DNA from: Stichopus chloronotus
Lineage: Eukaryota > Echinodermata > Holothuroidea > Aspidochirotida > Stichopodidae
DNA length: 64,000 nucleotides
Direction of reading: 5' to 3'
Assembly (NCBI GenBank): GCA_021234535.1
Contig: CM037846.1
Span: 20,105,814-20,169,813 of the forward strand
The position numbers and the translations under genes are program-made. The notes beneath the pieces were generated by a model. The model saw only the letters and a program-made list of their open reading frames with translations. It was not told the origin of the DNA and searched no databases. Below, one piece after another: positions 23,783 to 34,425 of this stretch. Position 1 is the first letter of the stretch. The number at the start of each line of letters is the position of its first letter.

Positions 23783-25858
23783 GTAAATATTCTCTATATG
23801 GAGATGGTGTTTGATTTCTTGCCAACTACAGGCAAGGAATCTATGCCACGGTGATGTCGTGTGTGTGTGGGTGTGTATGTGATGCTTTGTTTGTTTACTC
23901 AACGTGTCAAGAAGGGCAACCTTGACTGATCTCATACTTGCGTGGGTTGGTCATACTGGATAGATGATCCATATTGTTCTTGGTGGACGTTAAAGGTCAT
24001 TTGAGCTCACCAGAGGTCAAGCTGTGAAAACCGTGTTTACACAATATCCCTGAGACTCTTTTGGGAGTAGCTGGGTAAAGAAAAGAGAGGGATTTACATT
24101 TTTCAAGAAATTAATTGTCTTCTTTTCTATGGAGGTCATAGGTCACTTGAGGTCAGCAGAGACTCAATTTTTAGGAATAGGCTTTACAGTGTTTGATTTA
24201 ATATGTGTAGTTCATGTGGGTTTTCATTCTTTCTTAATGAATATGAGTAAGGAAATACAAAGACTTTAGACTTTCTGGTTGAAAATGTACATATTGGAAA
24301 AGACAACGTCTTCTTTTAAATGTTGTAAAGAGAAGCACAAAACTGGGTTTGTTTTCTGATCACCTCTTCAAAATAAGCTCAGCTAAGGTTTTTCTTTTAG
24401 TGATAAAGTAAACTTAATATCAGCAGTATCTAATTCTTATGCCTTGCTTACTTACGATTTGCCCTATTATTTTATTTTTAAGGGTGAATGAGAGTCGGTT
24501 AATATTTTAGATTATAAAAAAGGGATCTGGCCGATTCTTCTTAACAATATGCATGATGATTAAGAAACTTCCAAAATCAACCACATAAAATGAAATGTTA
24601 TCCTGCTAGACCATCGTCGTAATCGTCTATATGCACTGTTAACGGTCTCTTGCAACTGTACCAGAACCCACTCTGTATGCTTCCTATAATGGGATCCTCC
24701 ATAAAACACAAAAAACCCTGAAGGGCACCCTGGAAACTTGTCAAACATCACAACCTTACATCACTTGCTTCAACAACCACAATCAGAATGCAAAAAAATA
24801 AAAAACAAGGTAAGGTTTCATAACGGAAATTGATTGCGATTGTGTATTTGTTTCTTCCTTTCCTTGTTTCACTTTTGCTTTGTTTTCATTGCGAGAAAAG
24901 AAAAATGAATAAGTATTTAATGAAACAGTCACGGGAAAGGAATACATATAACACCAAAGATGGGACCTGTAGAGATGAAGGTGTCCCTAAACTGAAATAT
25001 AAAATAATCTCACCAAAAGTCACGGATGCCACTCACATTTGTTGGTGTATGACAGGCGTAATGTAAAAAAATCGATAGACAGCAGTTTTCAGTTTCAGAG
25101 GAGGTCGAGGGTCGTTAAAGTTCAACTTAGGTCAAAATGTGAAGACATTGAAAACACGATATCTCATAAAGGGAAGCTTGGACAAATCTCATATTTAATA
25201 TGTAGGTTACCGTCTTGAGCACAAGATCCATATTGATTTTGTTGGAGGTCCAAGGTTATTTGAAGTCAACATGGGTCAAACTGCTTAAAACTGTTAAACA
25301 CAATATTTCAAGAATCAAAGCTTTGACAGATGTCATGTTTAGTATGTAGGTGTACCTCATTAAGTACAAAAATACCATCGTCTTTGGTGAAGGTCAAATG
25401 TCATTTTAGGTCAATAGAGGTCACATTGTGAAATATATAGGTGTATCTCAGTAACTCCAAGAACCTATGTTTTAGTGGCGGTCAAAGTTCATCAGAGGTC
25501 AACAATGGTAAAATTGTGAAAACCTTTTAAGTATGATACCTCAAGAAAGGAAGCTTGTTCAGATCGTTGATATCATATGAAACTCTCCCATTTCATATGT
25601 AGATTGTACAAATCTTAATGCTATAATGTCAGTTTCAGACCAAAATGCTCATAATTGCATAATCGAAACCACAATGCATTTGTGCATTCTGGTTATTTTT
25701 CAAAGCAGTGAGCTAGTTGAGCAAGTATGTTACATGAAATGTTCAAATCGATAACATCATCAAGAAATTTCTACTACATATACACTATAGTAAAGTTGGG
25801 ACCAAATACTGCAGAAGTACTTAACCAATATATTTTTATTCTGGTCAAATCACATCAG
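23783..25858 (+). other. Intron between FReD exons B and C (2.1 kb)
   Basis: The phase-1 intron runs from GTAAAT to CACATCAG. It carries AGGTCA-family units at 23940-24190 and a denser tandem set at 25080-25600, both in plus orientation. A TGTGTGTGGGTGTG tract lies near 23860. Reading frames within it are not supported as genes. Confidence 0.8.
25080..25600 (+). repeat. AGGTCA-type tandem repeat family, ~3.5 units in FReD intron
   Basis: Units contain ACGATATCTCA..AAGGGAAGCTTGGACAAATCTCATATTT type sequence followed by TGTAGGT and AAGGTCAAATGTCATTTTAGG type AGGTCA words. The organisation matches 33.0-33.6 kb. Confidence 0.75.
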
Positions 25859-26121
25859 GTGACTCTCTCTCCGCAAGTGACGGCCAGAAGTTTTCAACTT
25901 TCGACAGAGACAACGACGAACTGAAAAACGAAAGCTGTTCCCGACTCCATGGAGGCGGAGGCTGGTGGTTCGGCAAATGCTTGGATGCTAACCCGAACGG
26001 TCTCTATCTCGGTGGCTTGAACCGTATGACGTCACAGGGAGTCGTGTGGAATTCTTGGAAAGGACCAAATTACTCTCTGAAAAGGATAGAAATGAAGTTA
26101 AGACCGTGCGTAGGTGATTAG
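25859..26121 (+). CDS. Fibrinogen-related domain protein, terminal exon C (C-terminal FReD, stop)
   Basis: The exon opens in phase 1 (G|GT), giving GDSLSASDGQKFSTFDRDND, the conserved loop that binds calcium in ficolins and fibrinogen gamma. It is followed by CSRLHGGGGWWFGKC, with the canonical C-terminal disulfide pair, then NPNGLYLGG and WNSWKGPNYSLKRIEMKLRP. The frame stops at TAG 26119-26121. With exons A and B this makes one complete FReD of ordinary length (about 220 residues) and all the usual landmarks. No AATAAA lies within ~350 bp downstream, and two transposons follow, so the 3' end is uncertain. FReD identity is near certain. The gene name is not. Confidence 0.94.
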
Positions 26122-26482
26122 AAAGCGAACAATCGACAACATTCAAAGGATGATTAGGGTGATAGTAATAATGAGAACACTTAAAGTGTGGGCGTTAATA
26201 TATATTTCAGTCTGAAAAGCTTTTTTAGACATCACTTGTAGCATTGTAGGTGGATAGATATGTGAGGACAAAAAGTGGTTAAATGGTCCGCATATTACAA
26301 GCTTGTCTCACACTTCGGACGATTGGGCTACCGAATTTTTTTCATAATGCTAGGCTGTTCTATAGTTGCATCACAACACTCTTTATTTTTGGCAAAATCA
26401 TTATAAAGACCGCGACTTACGTCAGCACATACAATGTAAACGCCTTCTCAAGGCGAAAGGAACAAAAAATGGATAACAGTAA

Positions 26483-27154
26483 AGGCCTGTCCACACAGGA
26501 TGCGTTGCGTTCCGATCCGGATACGACACGGCACGTCAGTTATATCACTTTGCACGTAAATCAATGGAGCCGTCCACACAGGATGCGTTGCGATCCGTCA
26601 CGATCGATGCGTCAAATTTTGGTAAAGTCCATGTGCGTTCAGAAACAGATTTGTCGCACGGAAGCATGCGTCAACTTGATTTCTTTCATGTTTTTCTTTC
26701 ATGAAGTGCAATTTAACGGGATATGGATGCAAAATGGTACAATGTTTGAGCTTAAAATCACAATGAAACGTAAAATAATTAGAAAAGCTCATTTTTTTTT
26801 GGCATTTTTCTTCACAACATTGGAATGTATACGTAGGCCTATGATTCCTTGGGTACCCACTATACCCTTGCGATATTATTGACTTCGGTAGTGGAAAAAC
26901 AGTTGTATTCATTGTTGGGACGATAGGCAGGGGAAGTCTGGACAGCTAGACGTGGCTGCACATGGACATTTCACGGTACACGAGAAATTGAAAACGACAC
27001 ACTGCATCTGAAAGTGACGCATCGAAATTGACGTAGTGTGAACGCATCCTGTACAGACAGGCATTCGTCTTGACGTATCCGGAAGGATGCGGAAAAAAAA
27101 AAAAAACGTGTCGTATTCGGAACGGAAAGCAAGGCATCCTGTGTGGACAGGCCT
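26483..27154. mobile_element. PIF/Harbinger-like MITE, TAA TSD
   Basis: The element is 672 bp with long inverted termini. Both ends read AGGCCTGTCCACACAGGATG inward and stay similar for about 50 bp (…GATACGACACG). A 3-bp TAA lies on each side (26480-26482 and 27155-27157). A second CCACACAGGATGCG word starts at ~26575 and a degenerate mirror lies near 27045. TWA duplications and GGCCTGTCCACAC-type ends are typical of PIF/Harbinger non-autonomous elements. Several overlapping reading frames (for example 26283-26882 and its minus-strand shadows) are spurious. The element lies ~360 bp after the FReD stop and may be in its 3' UTR. Confidence 0.88.
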
Positions 27155-27326
27155 TAAATGGGACAATAATAACTACAAGGAAGTGCATGTCAATTGACAA
27201 AACTGTTCACATATTGCTGACATCACTATGAGTTCGGGCAATTTTTAATAGAGGTTCAAAACAACCAGGTCATTTGTGAATCTTCTTTTAATGGAAATGT
27301 GCTAAGATTACTTTTTATGTTTTTAA

Positions 27327-27947
27327 AAGGGGAAATCAGGGTTTGACTGAGAAAATTCACCTTTAGTTGATGGTTCTTTCTAAACTGATTGTTCACCGAA
27401 ATATAGAGACGTTGGGGAGGTGTTTGAGGTAGAAGAAACGGTAATTATTGCGTTAATTACTGTTGAATGAGAACTCTTAATGTTTGTCGGGTACAAAAAA
27501 TAAACGTTCATGTACAAGACAAGACAGCTTCCTCTATACGATGACCAATCACAGCGTAAGACTGAGATGACGTTATGTGAATAAACATAACCGAATGTAT
27601 ACGGTTCCCATGCTGTTCGTGCATTGCGCAATGCTAAGTAAACTAGAGCTTAGTGATAGTTCATGATACACACAGCACACGTATGCTACGTATGGAACTG
27701 TTCAGCCACACCTCCTCATATCTTGAAAAGACGATAGTACTGAGTATTCATATTTGATTCGATGAATATGGATGTTACAGACTTTCAGAGCTCTTCAACA
27801 ATTTTTTGCGAATTTGACTCGTTTCTCGAAATTGTCCACATGTTTTGAGATAACCTTGATCATATTTGTTAGTTATAGCTCATTTTACGATACCGGTGGG
27901 GAATTGTAGTGAAATAAATTGTAGAAAATAAACCCTGATTTCCCCTT
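27327..27947. mobile_element. TIR transposon remnant, TAA/TTAA-type TSD
   Basis: Inverted termini AAGGGGAAATCAGGGTTT (left, 27327) and AAACCCTGATTTCCCCTT (right, ending 27947) enclose 621 bp. TAA follows both ends (27324-27326 and 27948-27950). A TTAA site with slippage is also possible. No transposase is visible. It lies only 172 bp from the neighbouring Harbinger-like element. Confidence 0.8.
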
Positions 27948-27950
27948 TAA

Positions 27951-29270
27951 GTGGTTGATTACCTGCCACGAAGCAAAAGAACCAACATTTTCCTTCCCAG
28001 ATGAAATTTGGTGTTTTCGCTATTTACCCTGGATTTGTGACAAATGTCTGTCTAAGTTCAAACAATGAAATTCATGATAGTCCGCTTCCTGCAATAAAGT
28101 CAAACTATTCGAGTCTCTTTTTTACGAGAGTGGAAAAACCTTTAAACTTTTGCAAGCATTTAATAAGAATAGGCCTTGAGCCCTTCCCATCCTTTTACAC
28201 CTATTCAGTGCATACTGGTTATGAGGTACTAAAGTGTGTAGAATGATATGCTGAACTTGCTGAACTCAACTACTTCGATGTTACTTTAATTTTAACCTGT
28301 TGTACATTGTGTATATGAAAAAAATGCATGTTTTTTTTTTCAATACATTTTGATGCTATTATTATTTTAATTGTCAGAATTTTGATTCTGACATGTCCTG
28401 TGTTTATTTATATTTATATGATGTATTTATACAACGACAAGTTTCTGCTGTCAAATGCAGTATGGTGTCTGGATACGAGTATGAGAGGAAGTTTTAGTCA
28501 CACCTACCGCACCGCTTCAGAAGCTACCCCATCATCCTTCACATAGTTATCTTATCAACTACGTGTGATAATAAAATACGTGAGCCTGAAATCATAAAAT
28601 AAAGATGCTGTCAAATGGAAAATATTTTTCTTAACTTCAAGGTACCATTATCTTATGCTCATCACGGATAATAAATGCAAATTTGTGTGATGTTTGTGTA
28701 TCAATAACAGCCAGACGCTCATTATTTGTAAATTGAGATAGTTATAATTATTGTAAAATGTTTGTTGTCAGGGGTAAAGGGCTAAGCTTGGCGTGTGGAA
28801 AAGGGCTCTTTTGTTTCATTAGCATTACAGTAAGTCAAATGATGAAATAGTTTCACTATCCCATATTTAAAGTCATAATTAGCTTGTCCGTAGGGTGTTT
28901 ATTGAAACCGTAAACACATGTCAGGGACTGGCGCAGAAAAACACAGCTTGACAGCCTTGTAAACATGACGAAACTACCGGAATGTTTCTGGAAGTAAACT
29001 ATTCCACAAATAAAACCTTGTTAGAAACTTGTTAACTCGTTAGCGGATATCGATGGTAAATTGTTTCACTTTAGTTGCGTTGGTTTATCACTCTTCGTCG
29101 GTGGTCGATAAGACCAAAGATTATTCGTCCAGCAAGTGACCGTAAGGACCTAAGTAATGCCGTGATCCAGTGACGTATCTGGATACATAATTAAATGTAG
29201 ACTATGACTACCAATTAATTGTACCAATATATATGAAGACAAGGAAGATGTATCACTGATTAATATTAAG
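27951..29270. other. Non-coding stretch, nothing recognised
   Basis: AT-rich with short chance frames. It includes possible polyadenylation-like AATAAA words (for example near 28571 and 28598) that cannot be assigned to a gene. Confidence 0.4.
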
Positions 29271-29709
29271 CTTATGAGAAAATCATTTAAATTATTGGAA
29301 ACTAAGACAGACACTTATGCCTCGGTCACACACGAAAAAACGTGTCTGCGACTGTACTGCAACTCATGGAATCGCAAATGGCATGCAACTGCTTGCAACT
29401 AGTACAGTCGGGGAGGGAGTGTGACGCAGACAGTACTGCGGCTGCGTTGTTCTGCGTTATCCTGCTATGTATACCTCGAATGGTCTGCAAACCAGAGCGT
29501 GCAACTATTTGCAAAACTTGCTGCGCTGTGTTGCGTCGATCGGTGAACGACGACAAATGCGCTCAACACGGTCGGAGCATGAGCTGCGACGGGGCATGCA
29601 ACGTATGCAGACTGTTCGGCAATCTACTGTGAACGTTTTGCAATGCACTGCTACTATCGACGCATGTTTGCAGTCAGATATATCCACAAGTGTATACAAA
29701 CGTGACGTG

Positions 29710-30450
29710 TATGGCAAGCCAAATGCCCAATAATTCGAGGAACCTGGATTATCGGTTCATAAACCAGGTTTATCAACCGATAAACCAGGTTTCTCGACCG
29801 ATAAACCAGGTTTATCTACATCATATGCCCAGTAATTCGAGAATCCTGACTTATCAGTTGATAAACCAGGTTTAGCATTTGGCGTTGATAAACATGGTTT
29901 TTCAACTGATAAACCTGGTTTATTGGCTGATAAACCTGGTCTTTCGATTTGATAAACCAGGTTTATCACTTCATGATAAACTTGGATTTTCAAGTTGATA
30001 AACCTGGTTTATCGAAATGATAAACCAGGTTTGCAAACAAAAACTTGGCTTATCGGTTGATAAACCTAGTTTATTGACACCAAATGCCCAATAATTTGAT
30101 AATCCTGGTTTATGGTTGATCGTTTGGAGAAACCTGGTTTAAACCAGGTTTATCAACGCCAAATGCCCAACAATTTGAGAAACCTAGTCTATCGACTGAG
30201 AAACCAGGTTTATCAAATTATTGGGCATTTGGCGTTGATAAACCTGGTTTATCGCTCGATAAACCAGGTTTCACGTTCGTTAAACCAGGCTTATCAACTG
30301 ATAAGCCAGGTTTCTCGAATTACTGGGCATATGGCGTCGATAAACCTGGTTTATCGGCCGAGAAACCTGGTTTATCGGTTGATAAACCTGGTTTATCAAC
30401 CGATAATCCAGGTTTCTCGAATCATTGAAAAAAACATTTGGCTTGCCATA
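29710..30450. repeat. Array of ~28 palindromic GATAAACCAGGTTTATC phrases with inverted borders
   Basis: Units of the odd palindrome GATAAACC(A/T)GGTTTATC occur about every 21 bp in both orientations, with 3-8 bp variable spacers. A second phrase, CCAAATGCCCAATAATTCGA, is interspersed in both orientations. The outer borders are inverted: TATGGCAAGCCAAATG at 29710 and CATTTGGCTTGCCATA ending at 30450, each followed inward by ATTCGAG..CCTGGATTATCGG. The borders suggest a nested unit inside the larger TIR element. The predicted peptides (NQVYQP repeats and the like) are translations of the array and not genes. Confidence 0.88.
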
Positions 30451-30923
30451 GGCGTGTGGTGGCTGTTGTATGAATAATTGAAATCCGTGTGTGCAGTCAC
30501 CGTGCTGCGTCGTGCTGCAAACGTGTTGCGACTTGTTTGCAACCTGTTTCAATCAGGCGCGGTAGAGAATACGTTGGGGGGGGGGGAAGGGCGAATACTA
30601 GTTTGCAGTAGCTGCTGCGTCGTGTTGCCCATGTTCGCAGTACGTTCGCAGCACATTCGCACGGAGGCGGCGTTTGGACCAGTTTTTAGGGAAGCAAAAG
30701 ATCTTCTCCGTACTGCGCTTGTTGGCGAATGTTCGCAGTACATCGCCTTACGACGCAGCACGGCGCGGCACAGTATGAGACTGTTGCAGTCTGTCGTATA
30801 GTTGCTAGTTTAGACGCAGATAGTGATGGGAATGTTCGGCGATAAGCGCAGTAGATCGCAGCATTGTTGCAGCACATCGGCGAACAGACTGCAACCAGTT
30901 GCAAGGTATTTCTAGTTGCAAGC

Positions 30924-30969
30924 AGTTGCTTCATGTGCTCCGATGCACACCGGAGCACATGAAGCAACT
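30924..30969. repeat. Perfect 19-bp hairpin
   Basis: AGTTGCTTCATGTGCTCCG at 30924-30942 is followed, after an 8-base loop, by its exact reverse complement at 30951-30969. It lies in the right arm of the TIR element. Confidence 0.95.
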
Positions 30970-31559
30970 AGCGACTCGTCTGCAACCCATGCAACTAGTC
31001 CCAAACTCAATGCAACTCGACGCAGTCCGTGCGGAGATGTAGCAAACATTTTCAAAATAACCCAGTTGCAAGCAGTCGCAGTACGCGATTTGCTATAGTG
31101 TGACCGGGGCATTACCAAACTGAGCATGCAACCAACATTCTCATCAGAGATGATTGATTTCAATATATGCCATCAATGGTCAATATATGCCATTAGACGT
31201 ACCCACTGGTCTTTAAAGATATATGCAGCGGGGGGGGGGGGGGAGGGGGAGGATGGGGAGGGGCTATTGGAGGCCCGGCAATACTATAAGGATTTATATG
31301 TAAGAAAGGTTGTGATTTTAGGCATTTCGCTTCACCTGCGCGAACATTGTAGGCCTATGTACGTGCATGCAGGTTAGTACAAAGAGGGGATACATTATCT
31401 GAACTTATTCAGTGAAAACAAACATGTAAAACGGCAATTTTGTAGGTTATCAGATCTCACAAAGGATCAAAAGGGTGTTACAGTTGGAGGCAAAATTGGC
31501 TGTAAATAACCAGTTGTCGCACCCCTCCTTATATAGGAACCCTAAGGACTACCTAAGCG

Positions 31560-32150
31560 GAGCGTAACCATCGGTTAACACGGAGCATACAAGAAAATTT
31601 GGCTTTTCAAACTAACCACATGTCCAGAAACTTCACTTTCTGGGTGTTCTAAACTGCATATGCACAGTCTCGAAATTAGGATCTCATGTTTGCAATTTCT
31701 CAAATTAATGAGTAAAGTGAGTAAAATGAGTAAAGTAAATCTATGAAAATGCTAATTATCAGATGGGCTGAGCTGAAAGTGCAAGAATCATAAATTATGC
31801 ATCCTCTTTCAAATATTCTTGGAGCACTTGGCAAATAATTGGGTGGGGGTGAAGGTATCTTTAGTCCAACACGCATTGGGCAGTTGAGTCACAGTGGGTT
31901 TGCAGGGTTTCAAGAGACTCGAAGTGATCCGTGGGTGTAGGTAGAAATGGATGAGGGGCCATCAACGGGTGTGATACAGTGTAATGCGGAAATACAGTAT
32001 GTCCCTGTTGCATTTGCGCACTTGTTATCAAGGGTAAACTGAGACTTGTTTGAAGACTCTAAGAGAGGCGTCAGCATCGTTTGTAGGTTTGCGTACCAGA
32101 AAAAGTACATGAAATCCCGCCTATCGGTCAGCAAGTAAGCTCCAGAAAAT
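31560..32150 (+). repeat. Dispersed repeat, direct partner of 43.13-43.69 kb
   Basis: Shared landmarks in order: CGGAGCATACAAGAAAAT, CTGGGTGTTCTAAACTGCAT, GATCTCATGTTTGCAATT, AATTATGCATCCTCTTTC, CATCAACGGGTGTGATACAG and a terminal CAGCAAGTAAGC. The copies are strongly diverged with large indels. Class unknown. Confidence 0.6.
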
Positions 32151-32159
32151 GTTATTGTC

Positions 32160-32999
32160 AGTATATTTTCATTTGGGAGTTTGAATTGTTTTCCACTGAA
32201 AAAGTCTGATCAAATTTGCATATTTCAAAGTGAATATTGGCAACATCATCATCATTTAATGGAAGAGGAGGGCGCTGATGTACTCAAACTTGCATTTTCC
32301 TTACCTTCTCTTTCTTTCTTTTTTCTCATTCTCATCTTTCTCTATCTTTTTTTAATTGTTTTCTCTTTTTAAGAAAACCTGAAAAGGGCGAGGGTAATCA
32401 TTTTGAGTTGGTCAAGGGGGGGGGGACCGCTCCCCTGACCACATAGCAACTCCGTCACAGGGTATACGGCTGCGCTAATTTTTAATTATTTAGCCCCCCC
32501 CCCAAAAAAAAATATTGTCCTTCTTTTATACCGTAATTAACACTATAATTAATAAGATTTCTTTGGAAATAAACACGAGGCGCAGATGTCATTTTCAGAT
32601 TTTTATGAAATAGGTGAGCAGAAGGAAGAAAAAACGATAAACTTGAAGGCATGTTTTATGTTGAAACATTACAGCTGTCTATGATATATGGAAATAAGTA
32701 TAATCTATTAAATCCATTTTCAAAACAAAACTACTCTCCACCGTGACCACCCGTGGAGAAAAATAGAACTTTTCACATTCAGATCTAAAATGTTCAAGAA
32801 AAACACATTGAAATGAAGGTTGATGTAACACCTCCGGTTTACTCCTCACTTACATTAATCTGTCAATAGCTGTGAATTAACAAGTCAGTGCAGTCTTGGT
32901 CCATATTGTTGTTGTTTTCGTTTTTGGTTTCGATGAAATCGTAACCTTGTAATCACCCGGCGGTGTATGTTTATGTGTGTGATGTGTGCATGTGTGATT
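32160..32999. other. Non-coding stretch, nothing recognised
   Basis: T-rich and poly-G/poly-C tracts (around 32407 and 32496) in otherwise featureless sequence. Confidence 0.4.
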
Positions 33000-33622
33000 G
33001 TGACTCCTACCTTGTAACACGATATCTCAAGAAGGGAAGCTTGGACAAATCTCATATTTGGTTTGTAGGTGTACCACTTTAAGTACTTTTGTTTTGTTGG
33101 AGGTCAAAGGTCAATTGAGGTCAACAAGGGTCAAATTGTGGGAACCCTGTAAACACGATATCTCAAGAATGGAAACATGGGCAAATCTTCCATTTAGAAT
33201 ATAAGTGTGTCTCATTGGGTATTCAAGAATTCCATTGTCTTTTGTGGAGGTCCAGGTCATTTGTAGTCAACAGGGGTCAAATTGTGAAAATATTGTGAAC
33301 ACAATATCTCCAGAAAGAAAGCTTGGATAGGTCTCATATTCAGTACATAGGTGTACCACATTGAGTATAAGATCCCTATTGACTTTGGTTGAGATTAAAG
33401 GTCATTTGAGGTAAACATCGGTCAAATTTTGAGACCTTGTAAACATGATATCTCAAGAAGAGAACGTTGCACAAATGTCATATGTGGTATGTCAGTGTAC
33501 CACATTAAATACAACATCTCCTGTGATTCTGGTGGAGGTCAAAGGTCATTTGAGATCAAGCAGCGTCAAACTGTGAAAACCTTGTAAACACTTCATCTCA
33601 AGAAGGGAAGCTCGGACAAATG
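33000..33622 (+). repeat. AGGTCA tandem repeat, ~140-bp unit, left part of split array
   Basis: Four and a half units. Each runs CTTGTAAACACGATATCTC, AAGAAGGGAAGCTTGGACAA, a TGTAGGTGTACCACATTGAGTA phrase, then AGGTCAAAGGTCATTTGAGG and TCAAATTGTGAAAACC. The BEL/Pao element inserted in the fifth unit. The array resumes at 40654. Confidence 0.9.
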
Positions 33623-33627
33623 CCATA
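33623..33627. repeat. 5-bp target-site duplication (left) of BEL/Pao element
   Basis: CCATA here is repeated at 40649-40653 directly after the 3' LTR. Confidence 0.93.
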
Positions 33628-34381
33628 TGTTTTGGTGTTGATTTAGCCAATTGATGGTGCCAATCATTTTTAGAAGGGTTAAAAAAGAAAAGAATATGGC
33701 GTCGCCCATTGCGACTACATTCGTAATTTAGTCCAAAGTTTTCGATCGAGTTATTGCTGTTGCGGTTCATGTAGAAAGGCCACAAAACTTTGGTGAGCAT
33801 AATAGCCCCTCGTAGCGATTCGTCTTTACTGTGATCTTGTTTAGCCCAGGATAAACTGACGAATCTTGGGGTTCCGTGTGCAGTGGTTTTTGCATTTTTT
33901 AGCCTAACGCTTACTGGGTCCCACCGATGTGTACTGCCTTTCGTATAGGCCCTTACGTAATCGTACTACGTGGGTTTGATGCCTTACGGGTTTGGAACAT
34001 CATGTTCTAATGTTCTAATTGCATCACCATGTGACAGTTGTCTGAATTATTACTAGTGCTTTACTGTTCTGAGTACTCTGGTCTGTGGATTGTTTATTAA
34101 GTGATTCCACCAATTTCTTTGCTGGGTGTCGCACACGTGGGCCTACGAGCTAAATTTTCCTTTGGCGATGCCTTATCTGTTCTATCTCTCTAGTACAGGA
34201 ACTTGGTTTCTTGCTACTTATGTAACCTTGCCCGTCATTTCACTCCTTATTCCGTTTGTTTCCTTTTGTCTAGTGAATCAACAACAATACACACGATACA
34301 CAGACCAAGCCAATACGGTGTTTGTCTTGATTCCTCTGGTGGCGTGCTTTAAGTTTTAGAAAAACGAATCCGCATACAACA
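33628..34381 (+). repeat. 5' LTR of BEL/Pao element
   Basis: 754 bp, TG...CA ends. It aligns base-for-base with 39895-40648 apart from about a dozen differences. The short frame at 34126 inside it also exists in the other LTR and is not a gene. The U3 promoter and R boundaries could not be placed by eye. Confidence 0.96.
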
Positions 34382-34425
34382 TCATTCACAAAGTTTTCCA
34401 AGTTTCTGTCTCTCAAAGCGTTAAG

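Larger units (their letters stand above)
29318..31111. mobile_element. 1.8-kb TIR element, TTA TSD, carrying a palindromic array
   Basis: The termini read TGCCTCGGTCACAC (left) and, inverted on the right, TGCCCCGGTCACAC. Similarity between the arms continues through TGCGACTG and TGCAACT words. TTA lies at 29315-29317 and 31112-31114. The same TTA occurs once in the related empty sequence at 5383-5385, which supports these boundaries. The arms are GC-richer than the surroundings and full of TTGCAAC/GCAGT words. There is no transposase. The TSD and CGGTCACAC end suggest the PIF/Harbinger group, but class assignment is inference. Overlapping reading frames on both strands reflect the repeated words. 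Confidence 0.82.

Noticed and set aside
26283..26882. 199-residue plus-strand reading frame
   Set aside because: It runs from unique sequence into the Harbinger-like MITE at 26483, has no domain, and overlaps spurious minus-strand frames.
29690..30552. NQVYQP/PGLSxDK repeat peptides on both strands
   Set aside because: They are translations of the palindromic GATAAACCAGGTTTATC array. Both strands give similar peptides because the DNA is self-complementary.
34126..34359. Hydrophobic 77-residue frame, also at 40392-40625
   Set aside because: It lies inside both LTRs of the BEL/Pao element and so is LTR sequence. An env-like or membrane protein is not supported.
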